Shown: positions 54,390 to 64,000 of the stretch, piece by piece
Position numbering within the stretch: the first letter of the stretch is position 1
How the letters are laid out: the number at the start of each line of letters is the position of its first letter
Origin: Siphonodentalium dalli
Lineage: Eukaryota > Mollusca > Scaphopoda > Gadilida > Siphonodentaliidae
Direction of reading: 5' to 3'
Length of the DNA: 64,000 nucleotides
NCBI GenBank assembly: GCA_032622095.1
Contig: CP136062.1
Location: 151,646,875-151,710,874, forward strand
Notes under the pieces: generated by a model
What the model was told of the DNA's origin: nothing
Seen by the model: only the letters and a program-made list of their open reading frames with translations
Database searches by the model: none
Program-made: the position numbers and the translations under genes

Positions 54390-55939
54390 TTAACCCTTTG
54401 AACCCGACTGGCCGCAAAAGCGGCCAGCCAGAAAACGTTCATACACCCGACTGGCCGCAGAAGCGGCCAGCAGCATTCAGTGGCATCATAAACCTATGTA
54501 ACATGTGTATACATGTTATAACCATTGGTATATCCACTTATATCTATGTAAATGATCCCAAGGAACTTCAGCAGTGCCATGGGTGCATGTGTATGAGTTT
54601 GTTGTCGACTAGTTGGGGTAGAAAAACATGCGCATGCGCACAGCGCAGAATTCAACAACGTACATTATTTGAAGCGATTCGGGCAAAGCTCTACATTGTT
54701 GCGCGGGTTTAAACATTGGTTTAAATTAGTATTGCATACATAATCAGTGTTCTGTCATATGTGAGCAAAGCGCACGCAGTTTCTTATTTGAGTCGATTTG
54801 TTTCGCGCACGCGCATAGGATAAAATGATAAATGTATGGATTTTTGTGAAATGATGCAATCACATCAAGGATCTTCATAGTACATAAATTTCCGTTATAC
54901 AGCTTCACGTTTTGACATTGCACCAGAGTAGTACTGTGGAAATGGGTTGCATGGTCACAATACCATCTAGTCCGATCTACTTGCGCGTGCACATTATAAA
55001 CACGTGGTCAAATCGTGCATTATTGAGCAATTATGTAAAGTTTAAGACTCGTGGCACCATTTGAACATGACCATCACCGTGCCCTGTAGGCGATGTCTAA
55101 AACGGGACGTAATGCCATTGAATGCACAGGGAAGTGGTGCCATTCGATCACTTGGGCTATATGCTTAGCAACCATTGATACCGTTAAATGCAAACTACAT
55201 GTAGGTTCAATCTTCTAACCTGATGTATCTCGATTTCACAATAGGGTATTGACTGCATAGAAAATGCCGTTTCTTAGCGCGGAATTATACGACGCTATAA
55301 GCTATAATTGCATTATACTTTCAGTTCCGGGTAGTTGCTTAGAAACCGTTATCAGGGAGTGATCGTATGGCAAAGTATACCGTTCTAAAAAAATACACAG
55401 TGGCCCATGGGAACATACCTGTAAAATTTCAGACCTGTAGAACCATTTGAACATAACCATCAGCATGTGCATGCCAAGAATGTCTAAATTGGGGCATAAT
55501 ACAATTGGAATGACAGGGCAATGGTGTCATTCGATCATTTGGGGTATTTGCTTAGCAACCGTTGCTACCCTTAATTACAAGTTAGGATCATACTTCTGGC
55601 CAGGTATATCTCAAATTTCACAATAGGGTGTTGACTGCATCAAAAACGCCATTTCCTTGAGCTGAATTACGACCGTAAAAGCAATAATTGTATTTTACTT
55701 TCAATATCGGGTAGATGCCTAGCAACCGTTACCAGGGAGTGACCACGTGGCAATGTAACCAGATCGTAAAATAATCAGTGGTCCATGGGGAACATATATC
55801 TAAAGTTTCAAAAATGTGACACCACTTGAACATTAACAACACCATACATCTAAACACTGGCCACAATATAAAAAAATACCACTGGGAGCCCAGGGTCAGG
55901 GTGTCGATCGTTGTGGGGAGCCAGGGTTCAAAGGGTTAA
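54390..55939. mobile_element. TTAA-CCCTTTGAACCC element, innermost, with exact empty site at 15.3 kb
   Basis: Left TTAACCCTTTGAACCCGACT, right 'ccagggttcaaagggttaa': a 16-bp inverted end including TTAA. The surrounding 'gggtatgc' + TTAA + 'gcatgctatagcg' occurs uninterrupted, with TTAA once, at about 15281-15303. Near the left end 'actggccgcaaaagcggcca' is a hairpin, present twice. An internal tandem duplication of about 380 bp lies in the right half. Open frames inside (54362-54712) show no transposase. Confidence 0.85.
55030..55830. repeat. about 380-bp internal tandem repeat, just over two copies
   Basis: 'ccatttgaacatgaccatca' (55053), 'ccatttgaacataaccatca' (55443) and 'ccacttgaacatt' (about 55812) mark unit starts. 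'gcttagcaacc' and 'ttcacaatagggt' recur in each. Confidence 0.75.
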
Positions 55940-56458
55940 GCATGCTATAGCGAATTTAAAAACAAACTGGTTAAAACCTTATAACTCAAAACTATCACCA
56001 AGTATTCATAGTAATAATTTTGATGCCCATGAAAAACATAAGATTCCCTGGCACTAAACCTACAAAATAAGTCTGGCACTGAAAGAGAGTAGAATATAAG
56101 AAAAAAATATTAAAATTGTAAAAAATTGTAAAACATAATAACAAATGATGAAAATTTGTTAGGCCAATGCATTCTCTTATATATGCGAGGTGACCTATGG
56201 TCGACTCGCATATATAAGAGAATGCATTGGCACAGGGTATATGGGTTGATACAAAAATCGGACTTGGCACTGAAATTTCAGTGTTAACCACAGCAGAATT
56301 ATGGGTAATTTTTCAGGATTTAGTCAGAAATATGGCTTGTTGCCACTCAATGAGAGCTTTACGATGAATGGGAACAAGCCATATTTCCGACTAAATCCTG
56401 AAAAGTTACCCATAATTCTGCTGTGGTTAAGGGGTCGATTATTTAGGGCACTACTGTA

Positions 56459-56642
56459 GTTATTCCACAGGAAATGCTCAGATAATAAGATATCTAAAGA
56501 ACTTATTATCTAACATTTCACTCGATAACTAGGGCTTTTATTTATCTGTCGTCTGCATTTTAGCACTGTAAAATCCCTCCAAATTAATGATAGACCAATC
56601 TGATATACACTGGGAGAATTCATTTAGTATAGAAAGGGTTAA
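56459..56642 (-). mobile_element. family A5 TTAA element, left end decayed
   Basis: Ends 'catttagtatagaaagggttaa'-type sequence, with 'ccaaattaatgatagacca' and 'tctgtcgtctgcattt' as in 59674-59934. Directly beside the family D end. Confidence 0.6.
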
Positions 56643-56739
56643 TCTGTCTAGCAATTGAATGTTATCATACAGGAATAATGATGATATATGAATAAAATGC
56701 AGCAAATGGTCTCCTTGTTCAGGATAATAAGAAAACATT

Positions 56740-56950
56740 TTAACCCTCATGACGGGAGCTGCACTGATGCAGCATTAAAAATCCTGTGCTAGTGCATTCT
56801 CTTATATAGAAGCGAGTCTCCCATAGGGAGCCTTTCAAATATAAGAGAATGCACTGGCTTACAAGATCAAGGTAAATATTGTTAGGCCAATGCATTTTAT
56901 TGTATATGCGAGACGCATTATGGCAGACTCGCATATATAAGATAATGCAT
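56740..56950 (+). mobile_element. family A2 TTAA element, right end missing
   Basis: TTAACCCTCATGACGGGAGC, 'gcactgatgcagcattaaaa', two hairpin modules. Confidence 0.65.
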
Positions 56951-57549
56951 TATATAATATAAAGCTTTGATTTTCTTTGAATGAGATCAATTTAGAGACC
57001 TAGAATTAATGCCAAGCTGTTTTAAAGTATATATGGCTTCAAATGAAAATATGCAATAGAATTAAATTTACAAAACATATTCAAACTTAGTCCAAGTTTC
57101 CTTCGACGTAAACAAGCTATTGAAATTGGTTGTGATAATGCAGTTTTTCGTCAAAGTCCTGTTAATATACATTTCTATAGCAGACTTTACGCCAAGATCG
57201 AATGGCTTGATTTTTAATCAATTTCAATAGTATTTCCCGTGCAAATCAATATATGATTCTAATATTTATCGGGAAAAGTGACATCTTACAGTCATAATGA
57301 TGTATTATAATCTAATTTTCATGTTAAACTAAGCATCGAATATGTCACGTAAATAGGAGTAACTTCAGTTTATTTACATTTATCACATAATTTGGCCATA
57401 AAAGCAGTTTCATAATTATCGGTAATAGACACGTTTAATATCAGCGCGTGCGATGACGTCACGGCGTTCTTCAGATAACTTGCGATCGCTGTGGTGTATG
57501 ATTGTTGTTTTCGATGAATATTTCGCGTTGCTTCAGGTTTATTTGATCA
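56951..57549. other. no gene recognised
   Basis: AT-rich, no exon-like frame. Confidence 0.4.
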
Positions 57550-57722
57550 TGTGATAAAAGGTATCTCACACTCGTCCTATTTTATACGTAATTTATCAAC
57601 CTCGTCCTCTAAATTCTATTTGAGCCTCGGTAAACCTCGGCTCAAATCGAATTTAGTGAACTCGGTTGATAAATTCCGTATAAAATAGGAACTCATGTGA
57701 GATCCTCTATTTATCACACACT
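57550..57722. repeat. large palindrome, about 170 bp
   Basis: Arms run from 'tgtgataaaaggtatctcac' to 'gtgagatcctctatttatca', through 'cctattttatacg' and 'caaatagaatttaga'-type sequence, with the centre at 'gcctcggtaaacctcggc'. MITE-like. No TSD read. Confidence 0.75.
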
Positions 57723-58194
57723 TCACGAGGTCAAATGAGTTTGTATTCTTGTAAACATTGTGATCAAATATATTTTTCACATTACAACACTACTTTTAGT
57801 TGAAAAATCTTGTGGAGTTCAGTTCAGAATATAATATTTTCTCTGGAATAAACCAGTTTACTGTCCAAATTGTAATATTTGAGTAGAGTTATTGAGGATT
57901 TTAGGTGAGAGGGTCAACAACTCTTAATAACCCTGGCCCGATACAGAAAGATATTTGCACATGACTTTGATGTAAAACAGCATTATCTCAAGCGATTTCA
58001 CTAGATGGTTTACATTGAAAAAAACTTGGACTAATTCAAAGTCTACTTATGTCTTACCATATACTATAATTAGGAAACTGACACATAAGGTAGAGCAGAG
58101 AAAACAACTGTCATTAGATTTTTCTGTTTTTCCTGGTACCTCGATATATGCAATTGTTACAATAAAGTGATAATTTGACCTACAAAATTGTAGG
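57723..58194. other. no feature recognised
   Basis: AT-rich, no coding signal. Confidence 0.4.
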
Positions 58195-58375
58195 CAAGCC
58201 TTGAAATAATGTGTCTGATCTGATCCCAGGTTTCCCATAGCAGTTGAGGCTTCAGCAGAATGAGAATCCCAGAGGGTTAATTTGGTGATGCTAGCCATCC
58301 GTGCATGATAGTATCATTAAATTCACCCTCTGGGACCTCATTCTGCTAATAAAAGACACATTATTTCAAGGCTTG
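58195..58375. mobile_element. family E MITE, single-module form
   Basis: Ends CAAGCCTTGAAATAATGTG / 'acattatttcaaggcttg'. Flanks do not match. Confidence 0.75.
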
Positions 58376-58449
58376 ATCATAGGATTGAAATGTAAAATGA
58401 CAGAAAAAACTGGATGATTACGCATCACACCTGAATCTAAATAGAATGT

Positions 58450-58545
58450 AGGGCTTCATGATATATGGATTTTAATACCAACGACGATACTGAAAATGAT
58501 ATCGCGGTATGACTAATTATCATAAAATCAGCCCAAGTGCATTCA
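58450..58545. mobile_element. half copy of the GGGCTTCA hAT-like family
   Basis: 'gggcttcatgatatatgga', 'acgatactgaaaatgatatc' match the left end of 50429-51170. Confidence 0.6.
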
Positions 58546-59063
58546 GTTCCCATACTATGGATAATGGTAAAACATAAGGACACTCATGCTGTGTAATGAC
58601 ATGCTTTCCATGAACGCTGAACACCTAGCACATGCGGTAAATGCTGCTGTTAACATGACGAATCACACCCATTCTACCTTTGCTGGAACTACTTGTTCTA
58701 ACCCGGTTCTCTCACCCTTCGCCTTGATCATAGAGGCAGGAGCTGATTTCTGGGAGAAAAAAAGATGAAAAATTTTAAGTTTATGAGTTGACAGAATAAT
58801 ATAAATTGAAATATTACATTCACCATTGCAGAATGATACAGAAAATCCACAAAAATATTCTTGCAATTAAAACATTTATTAACAAAGTAATAGTAAAGGA
58901 AATATAATATTCGTCTTTGTGAAATTGAACAGCAAATTATGTCTCAATATTCACAAAAATATTCCTTAAACTAATACATTTATAACCAATAAAACTCGTT
59001 AATTAAAGAGAATGATTCTTAATAAATGAAGAGTCACCCCTACCCCCTGAATTCCGAATAACA
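58546..59063. other. no gene recognised
   Basis: Includes a 60-codon frame at 58586-58768 without recognised features. AT-rich beyond it. Confidence 0.35.
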
Positions 59064-59071
59064 GTTGACAG

Positions 59072-59516
59072 CAAGCCTGAGTTTAGTGTGCCTGTCATTT
59101 GCAGAATAAGGTCCCCAGAGGGTGAATTTAGTGATGCTATCCCGCATAGCGGGCTAGCATCACTAAATTCACCTTCTGGGACCGCATTCTGCATGGCCTC
59201 ATCTGCTATGGTAGACAGAGACTCAGACTGAAGTTCCCAAATGGTAAATATTGTTATTTACACCCATTGGGAACCTCGATTATGCAATGTGTCATCTGCC
59301 AATTTGGGGATATAGAGAAACTAAACTAAAAAGAAATAGAATCTATGGGAAGAAGTTTCTATAGAAATTTGATCATAAAGAAACTGAGGCCTAAGCAGAA
59401 TGAGGTCCCCAGAGGGTGAATTTAGTCATGCTAGCGCACTTTGCGGGACAGCATCACTAAATCCCCCCTCTGGGGACCTCATTCTACAAATGACAGGCAC
59501 ACTAAGCTCAAGCTTG
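59072..59516. mobile_element. family E MITE, complete with 8-bp TSD
   Basis: Flanked by GTTGACAG on both sides (59064-59071, 59517-59524). Ends CAAGCCTGAGTTTAGTGTG / CACTAAGCTCAAGCTTG. Two modules, 445 bp. Confidence 0.9.
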
Positions 59517-59673
59517 GTTGACAGCGGGGGTGAATCCTGAGCATCAGTTAAGAAAATATGTATGTTTTTAGTTCATTTTCAGTTTAAGTTTTCAGTAGTT
59601 TTAAACACAACTCTGTGTGTTTTTGTTGAAAATTGCCAACACAACTGTTCATACTTGAAGTTAGCTGATTAAT

Positions 59674-59934
59674 AGTTATCCATTTCTATACTAAATAGTC
59701 TTTGACGAGAACTTATCCCTTTTGAAAATGTTCATATAATAAGTTAGGTCGTTTATTGAACTTATTATCTGAACATTTCTCACCAAAGAATATGAACCAT
59801 TCTGATCTTTTATTATCTTTTTTTGTCTGTCGTCTGATTTTATTACCTGAACACCCTCCAAATTAATAATAGACCATTCCAATGTATACTTTTATAGCTG
59901 AATGGAAGAATCCATTTACTATAAAAAGGGTTAA
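59674..59934 (-). mobile_element. family A5 TTAA element, near complete
   Basis: Right end 'ctataaaaagggttaa'; left 'gttatccatttctatactaa'. Internal hairpin 'aaaatgttcatataataagt' / 'acttattatctgaacattt'. This is the uninterrupted form of 10926-11980. Confidence 0.65.
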
Positions 59935-60304
59935 GCTCACTCAATAATAGGAATAAAACAAAATATAATGATAGAATAATTGTATTCCTATTATAAAACA
60001 TGTGTCCGGTCACATGACAAACCATGATGGCAATAATATAGAAAAAGTAATATATCGATACAGCCATAACAAGTTGGAATATTTTCCTCTATTTTGATAT
60101 ATGGATCAACCACATTCAAACAGCGACAAGAGATATCTTACCTGAAACCATCAGAGATTCCATGGCAGTAGTTATCCTATATTAGTGACAAAGTTGGGCA
60201 TCGATAACTTTCGATATTCGATTTAAACTTCTTTGTCACCAATTGGCGTAAAGTAAATTTTGCTAAAGAACTTTTGCATGGCAATGACTATGCAGTCCAT
60301 AGTT
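59935..60304. other. no feature recognised
   Basis: AT-rich non-coding sequence. Confidence 0.4.
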
Positions 60305-61006
60305 TTAACCCTTCCATGACTGCAGCTTCCTGAAATTTTGCAAAAACCCTGTGCCAATGCATTCTCTTATATATGCGAGTTGGCCATAGGGCGCTTCACA
60401 CATATAAGAGAATGCATTGGCATAACAATATTTACCTTGAACTTGTAAGCCAGTGCATTCTCCTATATATGTGAGACCCATAGGGTGCCTCACATATATG
60501 AGAGAATGCATTGGCATAACAATATTTACCTTGACCTTGTAATATATGTGAGACTCCCTATGGGTTACTCGCATATGACAGAATGCACTGGCATATGATC
60601 TTTAACCCTTTACCCAACAAACCGGCCAAAACCGGCCAAATAAAGCTTCAACAGCCTAAAATATCTTCGGTCTGTCTCAATAGAACCATACAAATATGGA
60701 TATCATTGGAACCGGCTCCTTGACCACATTGTGATAGTTATAGTTATGCCCTGTGCCAATGCATTCTCTTATATATGCGAGTCGACCATAGGTCGCCTCG
60801 CATATATAAGAGAATGCATTGGCCTAAAAAAACATTCTTTAACAATTTTATAATTTTTAATGTGTTAAGCCAATGCATTCTCTTATATATGCGATGCGAC
60901 CTATGGTCGACTCGCATATATAAGAGAATGCATTGGCACAGGGCCGTTCTGTTGGGTAAAGGGTTAATGTTGCACCAGCGCAGCTCCTGCCATTAAAGGT
61001 ATAAAC
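60305..61006 (+). mobile_element. family A2 TTAA element containing a nested A1 element
   Basis: Left TTAACCCTTCCATGACTGCA. Hairpin modules at 60352-60422 and 60450-60515, a degraded third near 60540-60595. The right arm 'gatctttaa' is split by 60602-60967 and resumes 'tgttgcaccagcgcagctcc'; the terminal TTAA is decayed. Confidence 0.75.
60602..60967 (-). mobile_element. family A1 element, complete, nested
   Basis: Ends TTAACCCTTTACCCAACAAA / TCTGTTGGGTAAAGGGTTAA, TTAA on both sides. Same layout as 43951-44350 with a shorter spacer between the two hairpin modules. 366 bp. Confidence 0.85.
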
Positions 61007-61169
61007 TATGAGTAATGTTATTTTGGTCTTACCCTAAAGTTCATATGTTTCATGGTTTTATCTATATCTGCTATCCACAGATGCATCTCCTCCTGTGAAT
61101 CACACTGAAAAGAAAAGTAGAAGCAAGACTTGAAATAGTGAGTCTGTCATTTAAAGACATATTATGTAC

Positions 61170-61527
61170 TTGTTCAGGTGCGTGAAACTGATAAGTTAGT
61201 ATTCAGGTGCTATGCCAACTGGTGGAATGTACCATTCTACTAACATCACCGAAAATCTCAAGCAAATCGACTGTACCACTCCATAGAAAACATTGTCTGA
61301 ACTACACTAAATTGCAAATATTTACAACTCGAATCGGGGCGCTTCAATCGGCGATAAACTAACGAAAACAATTTCGCCATCGGCAGTCACTGCATTTAAT
61401 TAATATATAAGACTGACGGTGTGTGTTGTCAATTTGGATATAATATTTGTAAAAATAACTACTTTGAACAAGATTATTCTCCATTTCAATTTTATCACCA
61501 TACCGGAGTGTTTCACACCACTTTAAA
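61170..61527 (-). mobile_element. partial copy of the Mutator-like element
   Basis: Reverse complement of the interior of 48946-49557 ('gtgtgttgtcaatttggat', 'acaagattattctccattt', 'ggagtgtttcacacc'). Ends absent. Confidence 0.6.
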
Positions 61528-61936
61528 GGATGAGGTCTCCAGATGGTGAATTTAGTATTGCTACCCCACACAGCAGGCTAGCATCACTAAATTCAATTCT
61601 AGGGAACTCATTTGGCTTAAGCCTCATCTTCTGGGAAGTATCTATAGTCACAAATTAATATTTGTTTAGTTACTTTTCCCCTTCTGTTCAGTTTCTATAT
61701 CCCTTAATTTGCAGAAGATAAAATGCATAATCGAGGTGACTAATGGGTGAACATCACCAACTGCAACTGGGAAACTTCAATCTGATCCCAGGTCTCCCAT
61801 AGCAGTTGAGGCGTCAGCAGAATGAGGTTCCAAGAGGGTGAATTCAGTGATGCTAGCCCGCTGTGTGGGATAGCATCACTAAATTCACCCTCTGGGGACC
61901 TCATTCTGCAAATTTCAGACACACTGTTTCAAGGAT
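61528..61936. mobile_element. family E MITE, left end missing
   Basis: Two modules and full spacer, right end 'cagacacactgtttcaagg'. It starts directly inside the first module next to the Mutator-like fragment. Confidence 0.7.
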
Positions 61937-62040
61937 GTGTAGAAGAGTGCAATGTAATGATGCCTTGCTCAGATCTGAGGTGTCATACATACACAGAACG
62001 ACACGAGTGGTTTGTTTGTGGGTTTGTTGATATTTAAATA

Positions 62041-62152
62041 AACCAACTCTGACTGAAGTTCCCAAATGGTGATTATTGTGATGTACACCCATTGGTAACA
62101 TCGATTATGCAATGTATTGTCTGCCAATCTGGGGATATACAGAAACTAAACT
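62041..62152. mobile_element. family E spacer fragment
   Basis: 'gactgaagttcccaaatgg', 'cgattatgcaatgtattgtc' and 'ggggatatacagaaactaaa' match the spacer of 59072-59516. Confidence 0.6.
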
Positions 62153-62162
62153 GGAATTCGCA

Positions 62163-62713
62163 CTGGGTATTGCTGTTAAAAAAGTTAAAGCCATTAAAAC
62201 CACCATAAACAGAAAGAATATTAAAATATAGACATATTTTTTTCTTTAACCAATCATAAATATCAAATAAATAGCATGTTATTATTTAGATTGTGTACCT
62301 TGTTAGTAAACAAAACCATATTATGATACATTTAAGCAAGAAAAGATTGTGCGATACGCAAAACACTCAACACTCGGGAGACCCCAACATGTGATCTTTA
62401 GTTAGAATTGGCACCATATTGTTTACAACATACTGATAAAGAGCTCGCTAATCCTCGGCACTCAAGATTTCGGTGTTGAATGACTGAATTATTCTCCCAA
62501 AAATATCACCACAGTGTTGAGTGTTTTGCTTATAACACACTCTTTACCTGCTGTATATAAACAAATGCTTGGTTCACACAAAGTGCTTTGTGGGTAATAT
62601 CACATTCATACTATCATTACACTATACTATTAGTATATTCTTGAGGAAATTCATAAATTGGTAACCTTTAATTCTAAACAATAACCTACAACCAAGGCCA
62701 TCTGTGCCTTTAA
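62163..62713 (+). mobile_element. family K element, left end missing
   Basis: Interior as in 52385-52977; right end 'ccatctgtgcctttaa'. Confidence 0.65.
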
Positions 62714-63355
62714 AAATGCATTTCATCTCACTTACCTGAATATAAAATGTTCTTTTAATAGTTATGACTTCGAAGAGGTTATCACGGTTTGAATGTGAAC
62801 TGCAAAGAATGAATTTCATAATGTTAAACAAGCAGGATGTAACATCAACAGTCAGTTGAAAACTAAGCATATAATGTATCAATGCCAGTAATTGGTTGAA
62901 AACTATATTCAAACAAGAATCGCATCAGAGATGTGGGTTCGAATCGATGTAGCTATGACAAACATGGGCTTGGATTGAAAACGTATTAATTAATACTGAC
63001 TATCACACACAACAATGTTAAGGAAGTCTGAAATGCCAAATTTAAAAATTCAAGAAAATGAATAATTAAGGGCCATAACTCTGCCCGAAGTAGGTGAATC
63101 TGGCTGGTTTTTGAACTCAATCAAGACATTATTAAGCAAGTCTCAAATGCCGAATATCAACAAAATCAGTTGATATTTGTTCTATGTTATTGCGTTATCA
63201 ACATATGTAGACACCCGTCTGATCGACTGGCTTCATGCAAAATGACCTCGCCAAACTATGTGTCAAGTTTTTGAAACAATTTGACAACAAATTGGAACAT
63301 TCTGACTTGTTAGGTATGTTATAAATACAACCTAATCGTTCAACAATTTACTCAT
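62714..63355. other. no gene recognised
   Basis: Includes a dispersed 'gggccataactctgcccgaa' type repeat near 63070. No coding frame. Confidence 0.4.
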
Positions 63356-63357
63356 TT

Positions 63358-63445
63358 ATTTTATAGGTTAACCATTATAGGTAAGTGGGTGTCTGACCAG
63401 GTGTTTTATAGGTTAACCATTATATGTAAGTGGGGTCTGACCAGG
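63358..63445. repeat. about 46-bp tandem duplication
   Basis: 'ttttataggttaaccattat' followed by 'gtaagtggg(t)gtctgaccagg' occurs twice in a row. Confidence 0.85.
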
Positions 63446-63615
63446 TGACACATCTGACAGGGTCGGCGAAAGTTACGACAATAATTTTCAGAATGGAGGA
63501 CTGGCTGATGGACTATAAAGCATTTACATTTGTTAACTTAGGTATTGTGAAAGAAATGATGGCTTACACCATATCCATCATATAATTCCCCCACATAATG
63601 AAAGTGGTCCATAAA

Positions 63616-64000
63616 CAAGCCTGCAAAAGGGTGCCTGTCATTTGCAGAATGAGGTCCCCAGAGGGTGAATTTAGTGATGCTATCCCGCATAGCGGGCTAG
63701 CATCACCAAATTGACCCTCTGGGAACCTCATTCTGCTTAGGCCCTCAACTGCTATTGTAGACCTAGGATCAGATTGAAGTTACCCAGTTGAAGTTGGTGA
63801 TGTTCACCCATTGGGCACCTCGATTATGCATTTTATCGTCTGTAAATTAGGGGATATAGAAACTTCCCAGAAGGGAAAATGGAACTTAAAAACAATGTTA
63901 ATTTTAGACTATAGATACTTCCCAGAAGATGAGGCCGAAGCAGAATTAGTTCTCCAGAGGGTGAATTTGGTGATGCGGGGTAGCATCACTAAATTCACCC
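63616..64000. mobile_element. family E MITE, runs off the window end
   Basis: Left end CAAGCCTGCAAAAGGGTGCC, first module complete, spacer complete, second module begun. The right end and TSD lie beyond the window. Confidence 0.75.

Larger units (their letters stand above)
54259..56287 (+). mobile_element. TTAA-CCCTTTCAGTGCC element (family A3), middle level
   Basis: Left TTAACCCTTTCAGTGCCAGG, right 'cttggcactgaaatttcag' then TGTTAA; the right end is slightly rearranged. The arms match 15173-15616, including the hairpin module at about 56160-56232. Interrupted at 54390. Confidence 0.8.
54236..56456. mobile_element. family D palindrome, outermost of a three-level nest
   Basis: Left end CAGTAATACCCTAAATAATC (54236-54258), right end GATTATTTAGGGCACTACTG (56437-56456), TA on both sides. 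The internal sequence resumes at 56284 with TTAACCACAGCAGAATTATG. It is interrupted at that TTAA by 54259-56287. Confidence 0.8.

Noticed and set aside
59003-59194. Recurring open frame reading RSPEGEFSDASPLCGIASLNSPSGDL, seen at 16.6, 21.2, 46.1, 59.1 and 61.8 kb
   Set aside because: It is the translation of the family E palindrome; it appears on both strands and carries stops or shifts in many copies.

Overview
This is nuclear DNA from an animal, most probably a marine invertebrate. It is AT-rich and has no operons or ribosome binding sites. The few coding segments are short exons with GT/AG borders, and most of the sequence is transposon-derived. Repeats built on phrases such as 'agggccataactctg' (23-26 kb and 40-42.6 kb) are ones I associate with mollusc genomes. 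That taxonomic guess is from memory, not demonstrated here.

Only one host gene is well supported. It lies on the + strand from about 9.7 to 19 kb: five exons (9688-9799, 10817-10915, 14411-15163, 16478-16533, 18871-18957) whose splice phases all agree. Together they give 368 codons plus a stop, with an AATAAA 25 bases after it. The 5' end is outside the recognised part. The protein is hydrophilic and probably disordered, and ends in a K-R-V-S-F motif of the PP1-docking (RVxF) type. I do not recognise the family. Its introns are full of small transposons.

Other coding material is decayed or mobile. There is a PHD-finger-like remnant with one frameshift (about 2.8 kb), a GC-rich frame-broken coding island (22.7-23.3 kb), and the 3' part of a CR1/L2-type LINE reverse transcriptase (36.5-37.5 kb, minus strand) inserted in a 38-39-bp satellite.

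The main content is a dense, nested set of non-autonomous DNA transposons, many with readable target-site duplications (TSDs). (1) Several TTAA-target families (piggyBac-like ends, TTAA-CCCTTT... or TTAA-AGG...) occur throughout. (2) A family with TA TSD and CAGTAATGCCC ends (Tc1/mariner or pogo-like) occurs at 16.0, 27.4, 32.6 and 54.2 kb. (3) hAT-like elements with 8-bp TSDs include the abundant CAAGCCTG family. (4) Two elements have TTA TSDs (Harbinger-like). (5) One has a 9-bp TSD (Mutator-like). (6) Another family carries arrays of short palindromes (1.2-2.0, 7.9-9.6, 51.6-52.2 kb). Elements sit inside one another up to three deep (10.9-12.0 and 54.2-56.5 kb), and one insertion has an exact empty-site counterpart within the window.

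Tandem arrays: a 164-bp satellite (4.8-6.0 kb), a ~39-bp array (8.2-8.7 kb), a 31-bp array (31.1-31.5 kb), the 38-39-bp satellite (35.4-38.4 kb) and a 28-bp array (47.2-47.5 kb). I saw no tRNA, rRNA or CRISPR. Stretches where I recognise nothing are listed as such.
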